From Azoarcus sp. (GTDB lineage Bacteria > Pseudomonadota > Gammaproteobacteria > Burkholderiales > Rhodocyclaceae): a stretch of 20,898 nt of DNA. This document shows positions 8,877-16,714 of the stretch, one piece after another (positions within the stretch are counted from its first letter, which is position 1; every line of letters starts with the position of its first letter). The DNA lies in the NCBI GenBank assembly GCA_031282905.1, contig JAITCV010000055.1, forward strand, positions 1 to 20,898, given 5' to 3'. The notes below the pieces were generated by a model. The model was not told where the DNA came from. It saw only the letters and a list, made by a program, of their open reading frames with translations, and searched no databases. A program made the translations under genes and the position numbers.

Positions 8877-9218
8877 ATGTCAAAATCCACCACGATCGAG
8901 CGCCAACGTTATTTTCCTCTGCATGAAGTCAAGGCCGGCATGGTGCTGGCCCGTCCGTTACAGATCACCGAAGGCCGCATGCTCGTCTCCAACATGCCCG
9001 CCGGGCATGTGCTCACCGAAACCGACTTGGCCCAACTGCGCGCACGACATGCGCAATATGCCTGCGTTCTTGAAACGGATTGGCGCAGTGATCTCGTGCG
9101 CAGTCGGCAAAACGCTTTGCAAGCCAGCCGTCTGGAGCAGATTTTTCGTCATGCCGACATGAACGACCCCACGACACGGATGTTCCACGCGGCCATCCTG
9201 GGGTATCGCACGATCTGA
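8877..9218 (+). CDS. Small protein resembling the N-terminal module of HD-GYP/HDOD proteins
   Basis: A 113-residue soluble protein without signal or membrane segments. Residues about 13-66 follow the pattern LHEVKAGMVLARPLQITEGR, then a turn and LTETDLAQLRARHAQYACVL. This resembles the roughly 50-residue module (pGMvLarp...G.lLl..G..Lt...i..L...gv..v.V) that often precedes HD-GYP or HDOD domains in single polypeptides. Here it stands alone, 16 bases upstream of an HDOD gene on the same strand, so it may act in trans with it. The start at 8877 is preferred over an overlapping ATG at 8872, whose frame reads into a different, proline/cysteine-rich sequence. The upstream 8610-8876 gap is shared with the divergent bepA gene. 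The function is not known. Confidence 0.7.
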   Translation: MSKSTTIERQRYFPLHEVKAGMVLARPLQITEGRMLVSNMPAGHVLTETDLAQLRARHAQYACVLETDWRSDLVRSRQNALQASRLEQIFRHADMNDPTTRMFHAAILGYRTI

Positions 9219-9234
9219 AGACAAGGGGCGACCC

Positions 9235-10074
9235 ATGCCACTCGAACTCACCGTTTCCCGCATCGCGGCCAACCTCGACCGCCTGCCCGCTTTCCCGCCG
9301 CTCATCGCCGAACTGATCGGCCTGCTCGACGACGATGAGGTCAACATGGTGACGCTGGCGCGCAAGGTGGAGCGCGATCCGGTGTTGACCGGACGCATCC
9401 TCTATGCCGCCAACGGCCTGTTACGGCTGGACTATCGCGCGGATGCCCGGGACGTGTATACCGCCGCCTCGTACATCGGCTTCGCCCGCATCCGCGACAT
9501 CGTGTTTGCCGCCAGCATTGCCAACTACATCAACAAGTTCAAGCACAACCCCTCATTCTGGAAGCACTGCCTGACGGCGGGCATCGCCGCCCAGGAATTG
9601 GCGCGCAACACCAATGTGCACCCGAGTCACGCCCTGATCGCGGGCTTGCTGCATGACATAGGCTGGCTGTGGATGTTCTATTTCCATCCGTTCGAATCCC
9701 AGCAGGTCCGCCTGCGCCTGGAGGTACACAACGAGCCGGTACTCGATGTCGAACACAGCATGTTCGGCGTGAATCACTGCATCATCGGCCAGCAGATCGC
9801 CCAATACTGGAAACTGCCCCAGGAAATCGTCGCGGCGATTGCTCATCACCATATCCCCTCGGAGACGGCGGCCAACGATGCGCTGACGGCCATCACCCAT
9901 CTTGCCGAAAACATCGTCAACGCCCTGGATATTCCCTGCCGTGACGACAATCAGGTGCAATACGTCTCCGCGACGGCCTGTCGCACCCTGGGCATCGACC
10001 GTGTGGAAGATTTTTTCCCCATCCTGGGCAGCATCGAGGCGCGCTGCAAATACCTGACCATCCTGTTCCACTGA
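9235..10074 (+). CDS. HDOD domain protein
   Basis: A 279-residue protein with the HDOD fold (HD-related output domain), a regulatory or scaffolding domain common in betaproteobacterial signalling and motility control. The opening LPAFPPLIAELIGLLDDDEV and the following LARKVERDPVLTGRILYAAN are typical HDOD N-terminal sequence. His140-Asp141 in GLLHDIGWL, His111 in FWKHCLTAG and the later IAHHHIP mean that several HD-type metal-ligand residues are kept. Many HDOD proteins have lost these, so hydrolase activity cannot be excluded. Start supported by an AGGGG-like site about 8 bases upstream of the ATG. It sits between the small module protein and an OmpR-type response regulator, suggesting one signalling operon. 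Confidence 0.86.
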   Translation: MPLELTVSRIAANLDRLPAFPPLIAELIGLLDDDEVNMVTLARKVERDPVLTGRILYAANGLLRLDYRADARDVYTAASYIGFARIRDIVFAASIANYINKFKHNPSFWKHCLTAGIAAQELARNTNVHPSHALIAGLLHDIGWLWMFYFHPFESQQVRLRLEVHNEPVLDVEHSMFGVNHCIIGQQIAQYWKLPQEIVAAIAHHHIPSETAANDALTAITHLAENIVNALDIPCRDDNQVQYVSATACRTLGIDRVEDFFPILGSIEARCKYLTILFH

Positions 10075-10099
10075 ATCGCTTCCAAATATCGAGGTGAGC

Positions 10100-10855
10100 A
10101 TGAGCACCCAGGATCACATCCTGATCGTCGATGATGACCGCGACATTCGCAATCTGCTGGCCGATTATCTCGAAAAACAAGGCATGCGCTGCACGAAAGC
10201 AGCGGATGGCCGCGAAATGCGCACCATGCTGGAGACGCACCACATCGACCTGATCGTGCTCGACATCATGATGCCCGGCGAAGATGGCCTCACCCTGTGC
10301 CGGAATCTGCGCGCGAGCAACGGCGTCCATGCCAACACCCCGGTGCTGATGCTGACCGCACGTGGCGAGGATATGGACCGCATCATCGGCCTGGAAATGG
10401 GCGCCGACGACTATTTGCCCAAACCGTTCGTCCCGCGCGAACTGTTCGCCCGCGTCCGCGCCATCCTGCGCCGCACCCGCGCCCTGCCGCCCAATCTCGC
10501 CCCCCCGGACAGCGCCCATGCCCGCGAGTTGCATTTTGCCCACTGGCGGCTGGACACCATTGCCCGCCACCTGATCGACCAGAGCGGCGCCATCGTCGCG
10601 CTTTCGGGCGCGGAATTCCGCATCCTGAACGTTTTTCTCACCCACCCGCAGCGGGTACTGTCGCGTGACCAACTGATGGAATTCACCCAGGGGCGCGAGG
10701 CCGATGTCTTCGACCGCTCCATCGACCTCCTGGTCAGCCGCGTGCGCCAGCGCCTTGGCGACAACGCCCGCGAACCGGCAATCATCAAGACCGTGAGAAA
10801 CGAAGGCTATGTGCTGGCCTGCGAAGTCAGAGGACAGAAATCAAATGATATATGA
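10100..10855 (+). CDS. OmpR/PhoB-family DNA-binding response regulator (no kinase nearby)
   Basis: A 251-residue two-domain regulator. The receiver domain (about 1-120) has the acidic pocket DDD at 11-13, phospho-acceptor Asp55 in VLDIMMPGEDG, Thr86 and Lys108 in LPKPF. A winged-helix Trans_reg_C domain follows, with FRILNVFLTHPQRVLSRDQL, RSIDLLVSRVRQRLGD and the terminal wing IIKTVRNEGYVL. The frame allows a GTG at 10094, but GAGGTGA at 10091-10097 matches the anti-Shine-Dalgarno and fits the ATG at 10100. It follows the HDOD gene by 25 bases. No sensor kinase is encoded within the window, so its input is unknown. Confidence 0.93.
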   Translation: MSTQDHILIVDDDRDIRNLLADYLEKQGMRCTKAADGREMRTMLETHHIDLIVLDIMMPGEDGLTLCRNLRASNGVHANTPVLMLTARGEDMDRIIGLEMGADDYLPKPFVPRELFARVRAILRRTRALPPNLAPPDSAHARELHFAHWRLDTIARHLIDQSGAIVALSGAEFRILNVFLTHPQRVLSRDQLMEFTQGREADVFDRSIDLLVSRVRQRLGDNAREPAIIKTVRNEGYVLACEVRGQKSNDI

Positions 10856-11281
10856 CCGACAGAAGACAATCGGCATGCGGCGCGAGGTGCCGGATATTTT
10901 GGCTGTCATTGTTTCTTCGCTAATGCCATTTGCTTGAATATCCGATGAAATCTGTCATCCTGGCGCACGATGGCGTCAATGCAGCCGTCGTGCTGGCCGA
11001 GGCCGATCTTGCCTCTCGGGGGCATGCCGCCTCGGGCAATGACAAAGTGTAGGGAAGGCGGATGGCGTATCGTTTCCGGCGGCGGGGCTTTTTCGGCGGG
11101 CGACTGTGGAACTGTGGAATTGGTCGATGATAGCCCATATTGCAATCATGACGATGGCACTGATTCAAACACAAATCGATGAGGCGTTGAGGGCGATCGC
11201 ATTGAAGAAACAGGCAGGTGCAATTCAAAGTGGAGGAAAAGTCGTATGCTCACCGCCAAGCCAATTCAGCGGGCGCGCTTT
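10856..11281. other. 426-base gap without a supported gene
   Basis: This stretch lies between the response regulator stop and the clcA stop. Only short open frames occur. A minus-strand frame covering about 10906-11050 reads like a protein tail (GGMPPRGKIGLGQHDGCIDA) and a 35-codon plus-strand frame starts at 10945. Neither has a ribosome binding site or a family I recognise. It could be a decayed gene remnant or plain spacer. No convincing terminator hairpin was found for either flanking gene. Confidence 0.4.
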
Positions 11282-12664
11282 TCATCCCCCGTTTTTCTCC
11301 CGCGCCCGCAATACGCGCAAATGACGTTGGGCTTTTTTCAGCAAAGGGTCGGCCAGGGTCAGGTATAGAGGCGGCTGGAGGATGGATTTCGAGATGCCAT
11401 GGGCGATCACGGCGGTGGCCATCAGCGGGATCAACATCTGGTGGTTGTCGGTCATTTCCATGACAATGACAAATGAGGTGATCGGGGACTGGGTCATCGC
11501 GGCGAGAAAACCGACCATGGCGAGGACGAGTATGGCTTCGTGCTGTCCATTGGGCAGCAGCCAGGCGATGATCGCGCCCAGGCCGGCGCCGACGGCGAGC
11601 GATGGCGCGAAAATGCCGCCCGGAATGCGGGCGGCGAAAGCCAGCCAGATGACCGCCATTTTGGCGAACATGAAATAAAGCGGTAGTTGCGTGATGTCTT
11701 CGAGCGCAGTCTTGGATTCGTCGTAACCGGTGCCGTAGGTCAATCCGCCGCTTGCCAGACCGAGTATGGCGGTCGCCAGTCCACAGGCTGCGGCGAAGGT
11801 AATCGGGCGAAAACGGGCGAATTCGCCGAGGCGTCCCGGCATGCCGTTTGCGGAGGCGACCAGCAGACGGGAGAAACCGCCGCCGGCCAGCCCGCCGAGC
11901 CCCCCGGCGAAGAGGATGGCCCAGATGCCGCTGGGCCAGTCCAGGCTGGCGGGCGTGTGGCCAAAATAGGTGTAGTTGCCGAGCAGGGCCAGCGACATCA
12001 GCCCGGCGAGGATGACCGCGATCAGGGTGGCGCTGTTGGCATGGAACGCGCGATTGCGGCACATCTCCTCGATGGCGAACATGATGCCGCCAAGGGGGGT
12101 GTTGAACGCGGCGGCAATGCCCGCGCCGCTTCCGGCGGCGATCAGGTCGCGGCTCGACGCGAGGCGGCGATCGGCGAGCATGTGCATGGCCGATGCGCCG
12201 ATCTGTACCGAGGGGCCTTCGCGGCCAATCGATGCGCCTGACAGCAGGCCGCCGAGGGTCAGGAAGACCTTGGCGATGGCGATGCGCGGCGACAGGAATT
12301 GCCCGCGCAGACGGGCGTCATCGGACTGCGAGGCGGCGATGGCCTGCGGGATGCCACTGCCTTCGGTACCGGGGAAAAAACGCATCGATAGCCAGGCCAG
12401 ACAGGCGAAGCCGAACGGCGCAATGATCAGGGTGAGCCAGGGGCGTTCGCGCACCCAGGCGCGATGGATGCCAATAGCGTTATCCGCGCCGATGGCGAAT
12501 AGGATGGCGATCGTGCTTGCGATGAGCGCCGCGCCGATCAGCAGCAAACGCCTGCGCCAATTCCAAGGGGAAAACAATACGCGAACAGGATGATCGGGGT
12601 GATGAGACAGGCCGGTTTCGTTACGGCTGGATTCGGATGGGGAAACATCTGATGATGACTGCAT
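11282..12664 (-). CDS. clcA: CLC-family chloride/proton antiporter
   Basis: A 460-residue multi-spanning inner-membrane protein of the CLC family, exchanging chloride for protons (acid resistance or anion homeostasis in bacteria). Ion-path motifs are intact: GSGIP (102-106), GREGP (147-151) with the gating Glu149, the internal proton-transfer glutamate Glu200 in FAIEEM, the GGIFAPSLAVG filter segment, and a tyrosine in QPPLYLTL corresponding to the inner-gate tyrosine. Keeping both glutamates argues for an antiporter rather than a channel. There are no CBS domains. The frame extends to a TTG at 12685; the ATG at 12664 is preferred, though no good Shine-Dalgarno is visible. It is divergent from the diiron-protein gene across about 196 bases. 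Confidence 0.94.
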   Translation of the reverse strand: MQSSSDVSPSESSRNETGLSHHPDHPVRVLFSPWNWRRRLLLIGAALIASTIAILFAIGADNAIGIHRAWVRERPWLTLIIAPFGFACLAWLSMRFFPGTEGSGIPQAIAASQSDDARLRGQFLSPRIAIAKVFLTLGGLLSGASIGREGPSVQIGASAMHMLADRRLASSRDLIAAGSGAGIAAAFNTPLGGIMFAIEEMCRNRAFHANSATLIAVILAGLMSLALLGNYTYFGHTPASLDWPSGIWAILFAGGLGGLAGGGFSRLLVASANGMPGRLGEFARFRPITFAAACGLATAILGLASGGLTYGTGYDESKTALEDITQLPLYFMFAKMAVIWLAFAARIPGGIFAPSLAVGAGLGAIIAWLLPNGQHEAILVLAMVGFLAAMTQSPITSFVIVMEMTDNHQMLIPLMATAVIAHGISKSILQPPLYLTLADPLLKKAQRHLRVLRAREKNGG

Positions 12665-12860
12665 GGTATGGCAAAACCGAGACAACCCTGAGTGGAAACG
12701 AAAGCGCGCCCTGCCTCGCGCACAAGCCGGTACGATACGCGAAGCCAGCGTTGAAGAATACCGCCGCAGGCGGGAATTATGGTGGCGGCAGTGACGCTTC
12801 TACGGTAAAGTGCGCGCTTGTTTTTCGGTTGTCGCATATTTTTGGGGAACTTCTGAGATC

Positions 12861-13631
12861 ATGGCGGTTGAACTCTATAACAATGGCAGACATGTGTGCC
12901 TCGCTTTTTATGACCTTGTCGATGAGGCCACCGACCACGCGGTGCAATGCAACCAGTTCCTGATCGTCGATGGCGATCATGGCGCCTTGCTGGAACCGGG
13001 CGGCAACATGACTTATAACGGTTTGCTGATGAGCATGGCGCGGTATTTTTCGTCGCGCAATCTCGACTACATCTTCGCGTCACATGCCGATCCGGATATT
13101 GTCGCTTCGCTCAACAAGTGGATGGTGACCACCAACTGCCGGATATTGATCTCCAAGCTGTGGGTGCGCTTCCTGCCACACTTCACCACGGGGCGCGATT
13201 ATTCTGATCGCATCATCGGTATCCCCGATGAAGGCATGTCGGTTCCGCTGGGTTCTTGCAAGCTGAAGGCCGTGCCCGCGCATTTCCTGCATTCGGAAGG
13301 GTGTTTCCAGTTCTACGATCCGATCTCCAGAATCCTGTTCTCGGGTGACCTCGGAGTGTCGTTGCTCGATCATGCCGAGGCGGCCAAGCCGGTGGAAAAT
13401 TTCGAGGAGCACATTCCATTCATGATCGGTTTTCACCGCCGCTACATGATCGCCAACAAGATTTGCCGCTATTGGGTCAACATGGTGCGCCAACTCGATA
13501 TCGAGCAGATCGTTCCTCAGCATGGCGCGCGTTTCGTCGGCAAGGAAATGTGCAACAAATTCATCGACTGGATTGAAACCCTTCAGTGCGGGGTCGATCT
13601 GATGAATCAGGATCACTACCGCATGCCTTGA
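12861..13631 (+). CDS. Flavodiiron-like, ODP-type diiron protein (metallo-beta-lactamase fold, no flavodoxin domain)
   Basis: A 256-residue stand-alone protein with the metallo-beta-lactamase core of flavodiiron proteins. The metal ligands read in order: H75-x-D77-x-D79 (in FASHADPDI), His144 (HFLHSEG), Asp163 (LFSGDLG) and His221 (VPQHGAR). Classical flavodiiron oxidases have HxExDH, here changed to HxDxDI, as in the oxygen-binding diiron (ODP) subgroup. There is no flavodoxin domain, so it is more likely an O2 or NO sensor/binder than a self-sufficient reductase; that is inference. The frame opens upstream to 12810, but the ATG at 12861 begins the conserved core. No partner receiver or electron-transfer gene is adjacent. 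Confidence 0.82.
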   Translation: MAVELYNNGRHVCLAFYDLVDEATDHAVQCNQFLIVDGDHGALLEPGGNMTYNGLLMSMARYFSSRNLDYIFASHADPDIVASLNKWMVTTNCRILISKLWVRFLPHFTTGRDYSDRIIGIPDEGMSVPLGSCKLKAVPAHFLHSEGCFQFYDPISRILFSGDLGVSLLDHAEAAKPVENFEEHIPFMIGFHRRYMIANKICRYWVNMVRQLDIEQIVPQHGARFVGKEMCNKFIDWIETLQCGVDLMNQDHYRMP

Positions 13632-13762
13632 GCCCCTGCGCAGCCGCGAGCGCAGTGGAAGGGTGGGTCCTCTGCCCGCAAAACAGGACTTCGCAGGATT
13701 TCGCCGTTGCCGCCGCTCGGCAGCAAACGTGCGCAGATATTCCCTCGAAGGCGATTTCCGCT

Positions 13763-13778
13763 GCCCGCAGTGGCGGGC
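13763..13778. repeat. Small perfect hairpin GCCCGC/GCGGGC
   Basis: GCCCGC (13763-13768) and GCGGGC (13773-13778) flank a four-base AGTG loop. This is a stable short hairpin about 130 bases past the diiron-protein stop, the first of four inverted repeats in this gap. No U-tract follows. Confidence 0.5.
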
Positions 13779-13803
13779 TGCTCGCCCACAGATGAGCAAG
13801 CGT

Positions 13804-13828
13804 CAAAAAGTAACCCCCCTACTTTTTG
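13804..13828. terminator. Inverted repeat CAAAAAGTA/TACTTTTTG, terminator-like in both directions
   Basis: A perfect 9-base stem, CAAAAAGTA (13804-13812) and TACTTTTTG (13820-13828), with a seven-base ACCCCCC loop. A-run on one arm and T-run on the other would give a terminator-like shape for either strand, fitting its place between two converging genes. Function is inferred from shape and position only. Confidence 0.45.
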
Positions 13829-13932
13829 CCGGGTTGATCAGCAAAAAAGACAAGCAAAGCTCGCCCTTTGTTGGAGTAAAGGCAAGGTCACCCCACTGCC
13901 AGATGGGTTTTGCGTTGGGGCTACATGGTCTG

Positions 13933-13953
13933 AAGCCAGGCTTTGCCTGGTTT
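13933..13953. repeat. Hairpin around CCAGGC-TTT-GCCTGG
   Basis: CCAGGC (13936-13941) and GCCTGG (13945-13950) pair around a TTT loop. Including one G-T wobble and two A-T pairs, the stem extends to nine pairs (13933-13953). It is the third inverted repeat of this gap. Confidence 0.45.
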
Positions 13954-13954
13954 C

Positions 13955-14001
13955 AAACCCAAAACAAACCGCAAACCGGCAAAAAATTGGGTTTATTTTT
14001 T
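13955..14001 (+). terminator. Long-loop inverted repeat AAACCCAA/TTGGGTTT followed by a T-run
   Basis: AAACCCAA (13955-13962) and TTGGGTTT (13987-13994) are perfect reverse complements separated by 24 bases. The right arm is followed by ATTTTTT (13995-14001). The T-run suits a plus-strand terminator, but the loop is long, so confidence is modest. Confidence 0.35.
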
Positions 14002-14086
14002 GACGACCCCTAAGCGGCGCGATCGACAAGGCGCAAATTCAAATGCCCTCATCGCCACGCGCCGACCTTGAGCGGATATCCGAAAG

Positions 14087-14893
14087 CTACCAGAGTTGCC
14101 ACCAGGGCCGGGTATCGGGGGGACCGCCGGAGAAATACACGCTGTTGGGAAAATTCTGCCGCAGCACGCGGTCGGCGTCGTCGCGCAGGTCGGTGAGCCC
14201 CAGGGCATCGTAACTGCGCATCATCAAGAACAGGGCTTCTTCCTGTGCGGGCGCGTCTGGATAGGTGGTGATGACCGCCTGGGCGCGGTTGGCGGCCGCG
14301 ATGTAGGCGCCCCGGCGATAGTAATAACGCGCAACGTGGACATCGTGCGAGGCGAGCGCATTGACCAGATAGCGCATGCGCAGCCGGGCATCCTCGGCGT
14401 AACGGCTGTCGGGGAAACGCTCGACCAATTCGCGGAAGGTGTCGAAAGCCTCACGCGAGGCTTTCGGGTCGCGCTCGGACAAATCCTGATTCGATAGCGC
14501 GCCGAGCAAGCCGAGATCCTCGTTGAAATTGACCAGACCTTTCAGGTAATAGGCATAGTCGACATGCGGGTGATTGGGGTGGAGGCGGATGAAACGCTCG
14601 GCGGACGCGATTGCCAGCGCGGGTTCGCCCAACTTGTAGTGGGAGTAGGCGATATCGAGCTGGGCCTGCTGGGCGTAGCGGCCATAGGGGTAGCGCGCTT
14701 CGAGCGTCTCGAACATCTGGATTGCCTGTGTCCAGCCGCCTTCGGACATCAGCGACTTGGCTTCCGAATAAAGCCGTTGGGCGCTCCAGTTCGCGGTGTC
14801 ATTCTGCTCGGACAATCCGGCGCAGCCGCCAGCGAGCAGGGCGCCGACCAGAAGCATTTTTCCCGTTAAACTTCCAAGAGTGAACTTGATCAT
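14087..14893 (-). CDS. bamD: Outer membrane assembly lipoprotein BamD
   Basis: A 268-residue lipoprotein, the essential TPR scaffold of the BAM complex that binds BamA from the periplasmic side (older name ComL). The signal ends in LLAGGC with lipidated Cys24. It is followed by the YfiO/BamD core: LYSEAKSLMSEGGWTQAIQM, the ARYPYGRYAQQAQLDIAYSH repeat and FPDSRYAEDARLRMRYLVN, all classical BamD TPR sequence. The frame also offers a GTG at 14902; I chose the ATG at 14893. It is head-to-head with rluD, with start codons only a few bases apart. This arrangement is common in betaproteobacteria. Promoters for each gene must lie within the other's 5' end. Confidence 0.95.
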   Translation of the reverse strand: MIKFTLGSLTGKMLLVGALLAGGCAGLSEQNDTANWSAQRLYSEAKSLMSEGGWTQAIQMFETLEARYPYGRYAQQAQLDIAYSHYKLGEPALAIASAERFIRLHPNHPHVDYAYYLKGLVNFNEDLGLLGALSNQDLSERDPKASREAFDTFRELVERFPDSRYAEDARLRMRYLVNALASHDVHVARYYYRRGAYIAAANRAQAVITTYPDAPAQEEALFLMMRSYDALGLTDLRDDADRVLRQNFPNSVYFSGGPPDTRPWWQLW

Positions 14894-14906
14894 TGAAAAC
14901 ACTCGT

Positions 14907-15905
14907 GTGATTGATGCGTCGGATTATAGCCCGGACGAGGAATCAGACTTCGTTACCCGTGTAATTCCGCCCGCGTGCGCGGGGCTGCGTCTCGACCAGG
15001 CGCTGGCGCGGCTGTTTCCCGAACATTCGCGCAGCCGTCTGCAAGCCTGGCTCAAGGTTGGACGGATCCGGATGAATGACTGTTCGCCGGATGCGTGCAG
15101 CAAGGTATGGGGCGGCGAGCGGCTGGAGGTGGACATCGAGCCGCCCGCCGAACAGGCGGCCCAGGCCGAGGATATCCGCTTTCCCATCGTATTCGAGGAT
15201 GATTGCCTGCTGGTGATCGACAAGCCCGCCGGGCTGGTCGTGCATCCCGGCAACGGCAACTGGAGCGGCACGCTGATGAATGGGTTGCTCGCCCACGATG
15301 CCGCGCTGGCCGCGATACCGCGCGCGGGCATCGTGCATCGTCTGGACAAGGACACCAGCGGTCTCTTGGTGGTGGCGAAAACACTGGCGGCGCAAACCGC
15401 GCTGATCCGTCAGTTGCAGGAGCGAAGCGTCGGGCGCCATTACCTTGCCCTGGCGCACGGCACATTCGACCACGTCGAAGGCGAAGTCGATGCTCCCATT
15501 GCCCGTCATCCGACGCAACGCACACGGATGGCCGTGGTCGCCAGCGGGCGGGCGGCGCTCACCCGCTACCGTGTGCATGAAAACCTGGGCACGAGCACCT
15601 TACTGGAGTGCCGCCTCGCCACCGGCCGCACCCACCAGATTCGCGTTCATATGGCGCATCTGGGGTATCCGTTGGTGGGCGATCCGGTCTATGGCCGTCA
15701 CCAGCCCACCGACCCGCGGCTTGCCGCCTTTCCCCGCCAGGCCCTGCATGCTTTCCGCCTCGGCCTGATCCATCCTGCCAGTGGTAAAACCATGCAATGG
15801 TTTGCTCCGCTCCCCGCCGATCTTGCCGCCCTGCTCCGCGCACTGGGCAGTCGCGGCATGGACAACGCGCGCTTTGCCGCACACGGGGCGGTCCGCGATG
15901 AATGA
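14907..15905 (+). CDS. rluD: Ribosomal large subunit pseudouridine synthase RluD
   Basis: Makes pseudouridines in helix 69 of 23S rRNA. The N-terminal S4-like RNA-binding domain (RLDQALARLFPEHSRSRLQA) is followed by the RluA-type catalytic domain. Its motif HRLDKDTSGLLVVAKT carries the catalytic aspartate, and GRTHQIRVHMAHLGYPLVGD is the conserved motif III region. The start is uncertain. GTG at 14907 avoids overlapping bamD; GTG at 14880 would overlap the bamD 5' end; neither has a clear ribosome binding site. The conserved part begins well downstream of both. The last 8 bases overlap pgeF, indicating an rluD-pgeF operon. Confidence 0.93.
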   Translation: MIDASDYSPDEESDFVTRVIPPACAGLRLDQALARLFPEHSRSRLQAWLKVGRIRMNDCSPDACSKVWGGERLEVDIEPPAEQAAQAEDIRFPIVFEDDCLLVIDKPAGLVVHPGNGNWSGTLMNGLLAHDAALAAIPRAGIVHRLDKDTSGLLVVAKTLAAQTALIRQLQERSVGRHYLALAHGTFDHVEGEVDAPIARHPTQRTRMAVVASGRAALTRYRVHENLGTSTLLECRLATGRTHQIRVHMAHLGYPLVGDPVYGRHQPTDPRLAAFPRQALHAFRLGLIHPASGKTMQWFAPLPADLAALLRALGSRGMDNARFAAHGAVRDE

Positions 15906-16698
15906 ACGACATTTCATCCTGCCCGACTGGCCCGCGCCCGCTACGGTGCGCGCGCTGGTCAGTACCCGGCTGGACGGCAATCTGGCGACGCGTGTCGGCG
16001 ACGATCCCGCGGTCGTCGCCGCCAATCGCGCCCGCCTGTTTCAACATTTGCCCGCCGAACCGGTATGGCTCGAACAGGTGCATGGCCGCGAGGTCATCGA
16101 CGCCGACGGCTGGCCCGCATCGGCAGGCATCCCCGTCGCCGACGCGGCGGTGGCGCACAGGCATGGTGTGGTGTGCGCGGTGCTGACCGCCGATTGTCTG
16201 CCGGTGTTGTTCTGCGATGAGGCGGGAAGCGTGGTCGCGGCGGCGCATGCCGGTTGGCGGGGGCTGCTTGCCGGTGTGCTGGAAGCGACCCTGGCGCGCA
16301 TGGCGGTTGCGCCGGTACGCATCATGGCCTGGCTGGGCCCGGCGATCGGCCCCCAGGCGTTTGAAGTCGGCCCGGAAGTGCGGGCGGCTTTTCTTGAGCG
16401 CGCACCCGAAGCGGAAGCGGCGTTTTACGCGAGACGGGGGGACAAGTGGTTTGCCGACCTGTTCCAACTTGCCCGCCAGCGCTTGGCGGCGGCGGGAGTG
16501 GCGCATATCCATGGCGGCGGGCTGTGCACCTGGCACGATGCCGCGCGTTTTTATTCCTACCGCCGCGAAGGCAAAACAGGCCGTTTCGCTTCACTGATCT
16601 GGCTTGCTTGTCGCCGCGATCGGTTTTATCGTGGCGATTCAACATCGTGCTCATCGCACCAACAACTCATTACACCTATCAAGGGCGTGGCGATGTGA
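15898..16698 (+). CDS. pgeF: Peptidoglycan editing factor PgeF (YfiH, laccase-domain protein)
   Basis: A 266-residue cytosolic protein of the YfiH/DUF152 family, formerly called polyphenol oxidase or multicopper laccase. In E. coli it removes wrongly incorporated L-serine from UDP-MurNAc precursors. The zinc site is visible as His62 (EQVHGREV), Cys100 (LTADCLPVLF) and His117 (AAHAGWRG). The N-terminal NLATRVGDDPAVVAANRARL matches the family. Its ATG lies inside the rluD stop region, an 8-base overlap. The family normally ends shortly after a RxxxLIWL motif; here about 27 further residues (ending TPIKGVAM) run into the phaC leader, an apparent stop-codon slippage of the usual C-terminus. The core is intact. 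Confidence 0.92.
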   Translation: MNERHFILPDWPAPATVRALVSTRLDGNLATRVGDDPAVVAANRARLFQHLPAEPVWLEQVHGREVIDADGWPASAGIPVADAAVAHRHGVVCAVLTADCLPVLFCDEAGSVVAAAHAGWRGLLAGVLEATLARMAVAPVRIMAWLGPAIGPQAFEVGPEVRAAFLERAPEAEAAFYARRGDKWFADLFQLARQRLAAAGVAHIHGGGLCTWHDAARFYSYRREGKTGRFASLIWLACRRDRFYRGDSTSCSSHQQLITPIKGVAM

Positions 16699-16714
16699 GC
16701 CACGGGAGGAAATG

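Larger units (their letters stand above)
13632..14086. other. 455-base gap rich in inverted repeats between convergent genes
   Basis: This lies between the diiron-protein stop and the bamD stop. It contains several inverted repeats, listed separately, and an open frame of 73 codons from an ATG at 13792 to 14013 (MSKRQKVTPLLFAGLISKKD...). That frame overlaps the hairpins, has no ribosome binding site and is basic with repeated short words. Similar KVTPLLF-type frames are, from memory, often annotated over intergenic repeats in proteobacteria, so I do not call it a gene. The stretch is best viewed as a structured intergenic or terminator region. Confidence 0.5.

Noticed and set aside
13792..14013. 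73-codon basic ORF (MSKRQKVTPLLFAG...)
   Set aside because: It overlaps three inverted repeats, has no ribosome binding site, and its composition is typical of frames read through intergenic repeats.
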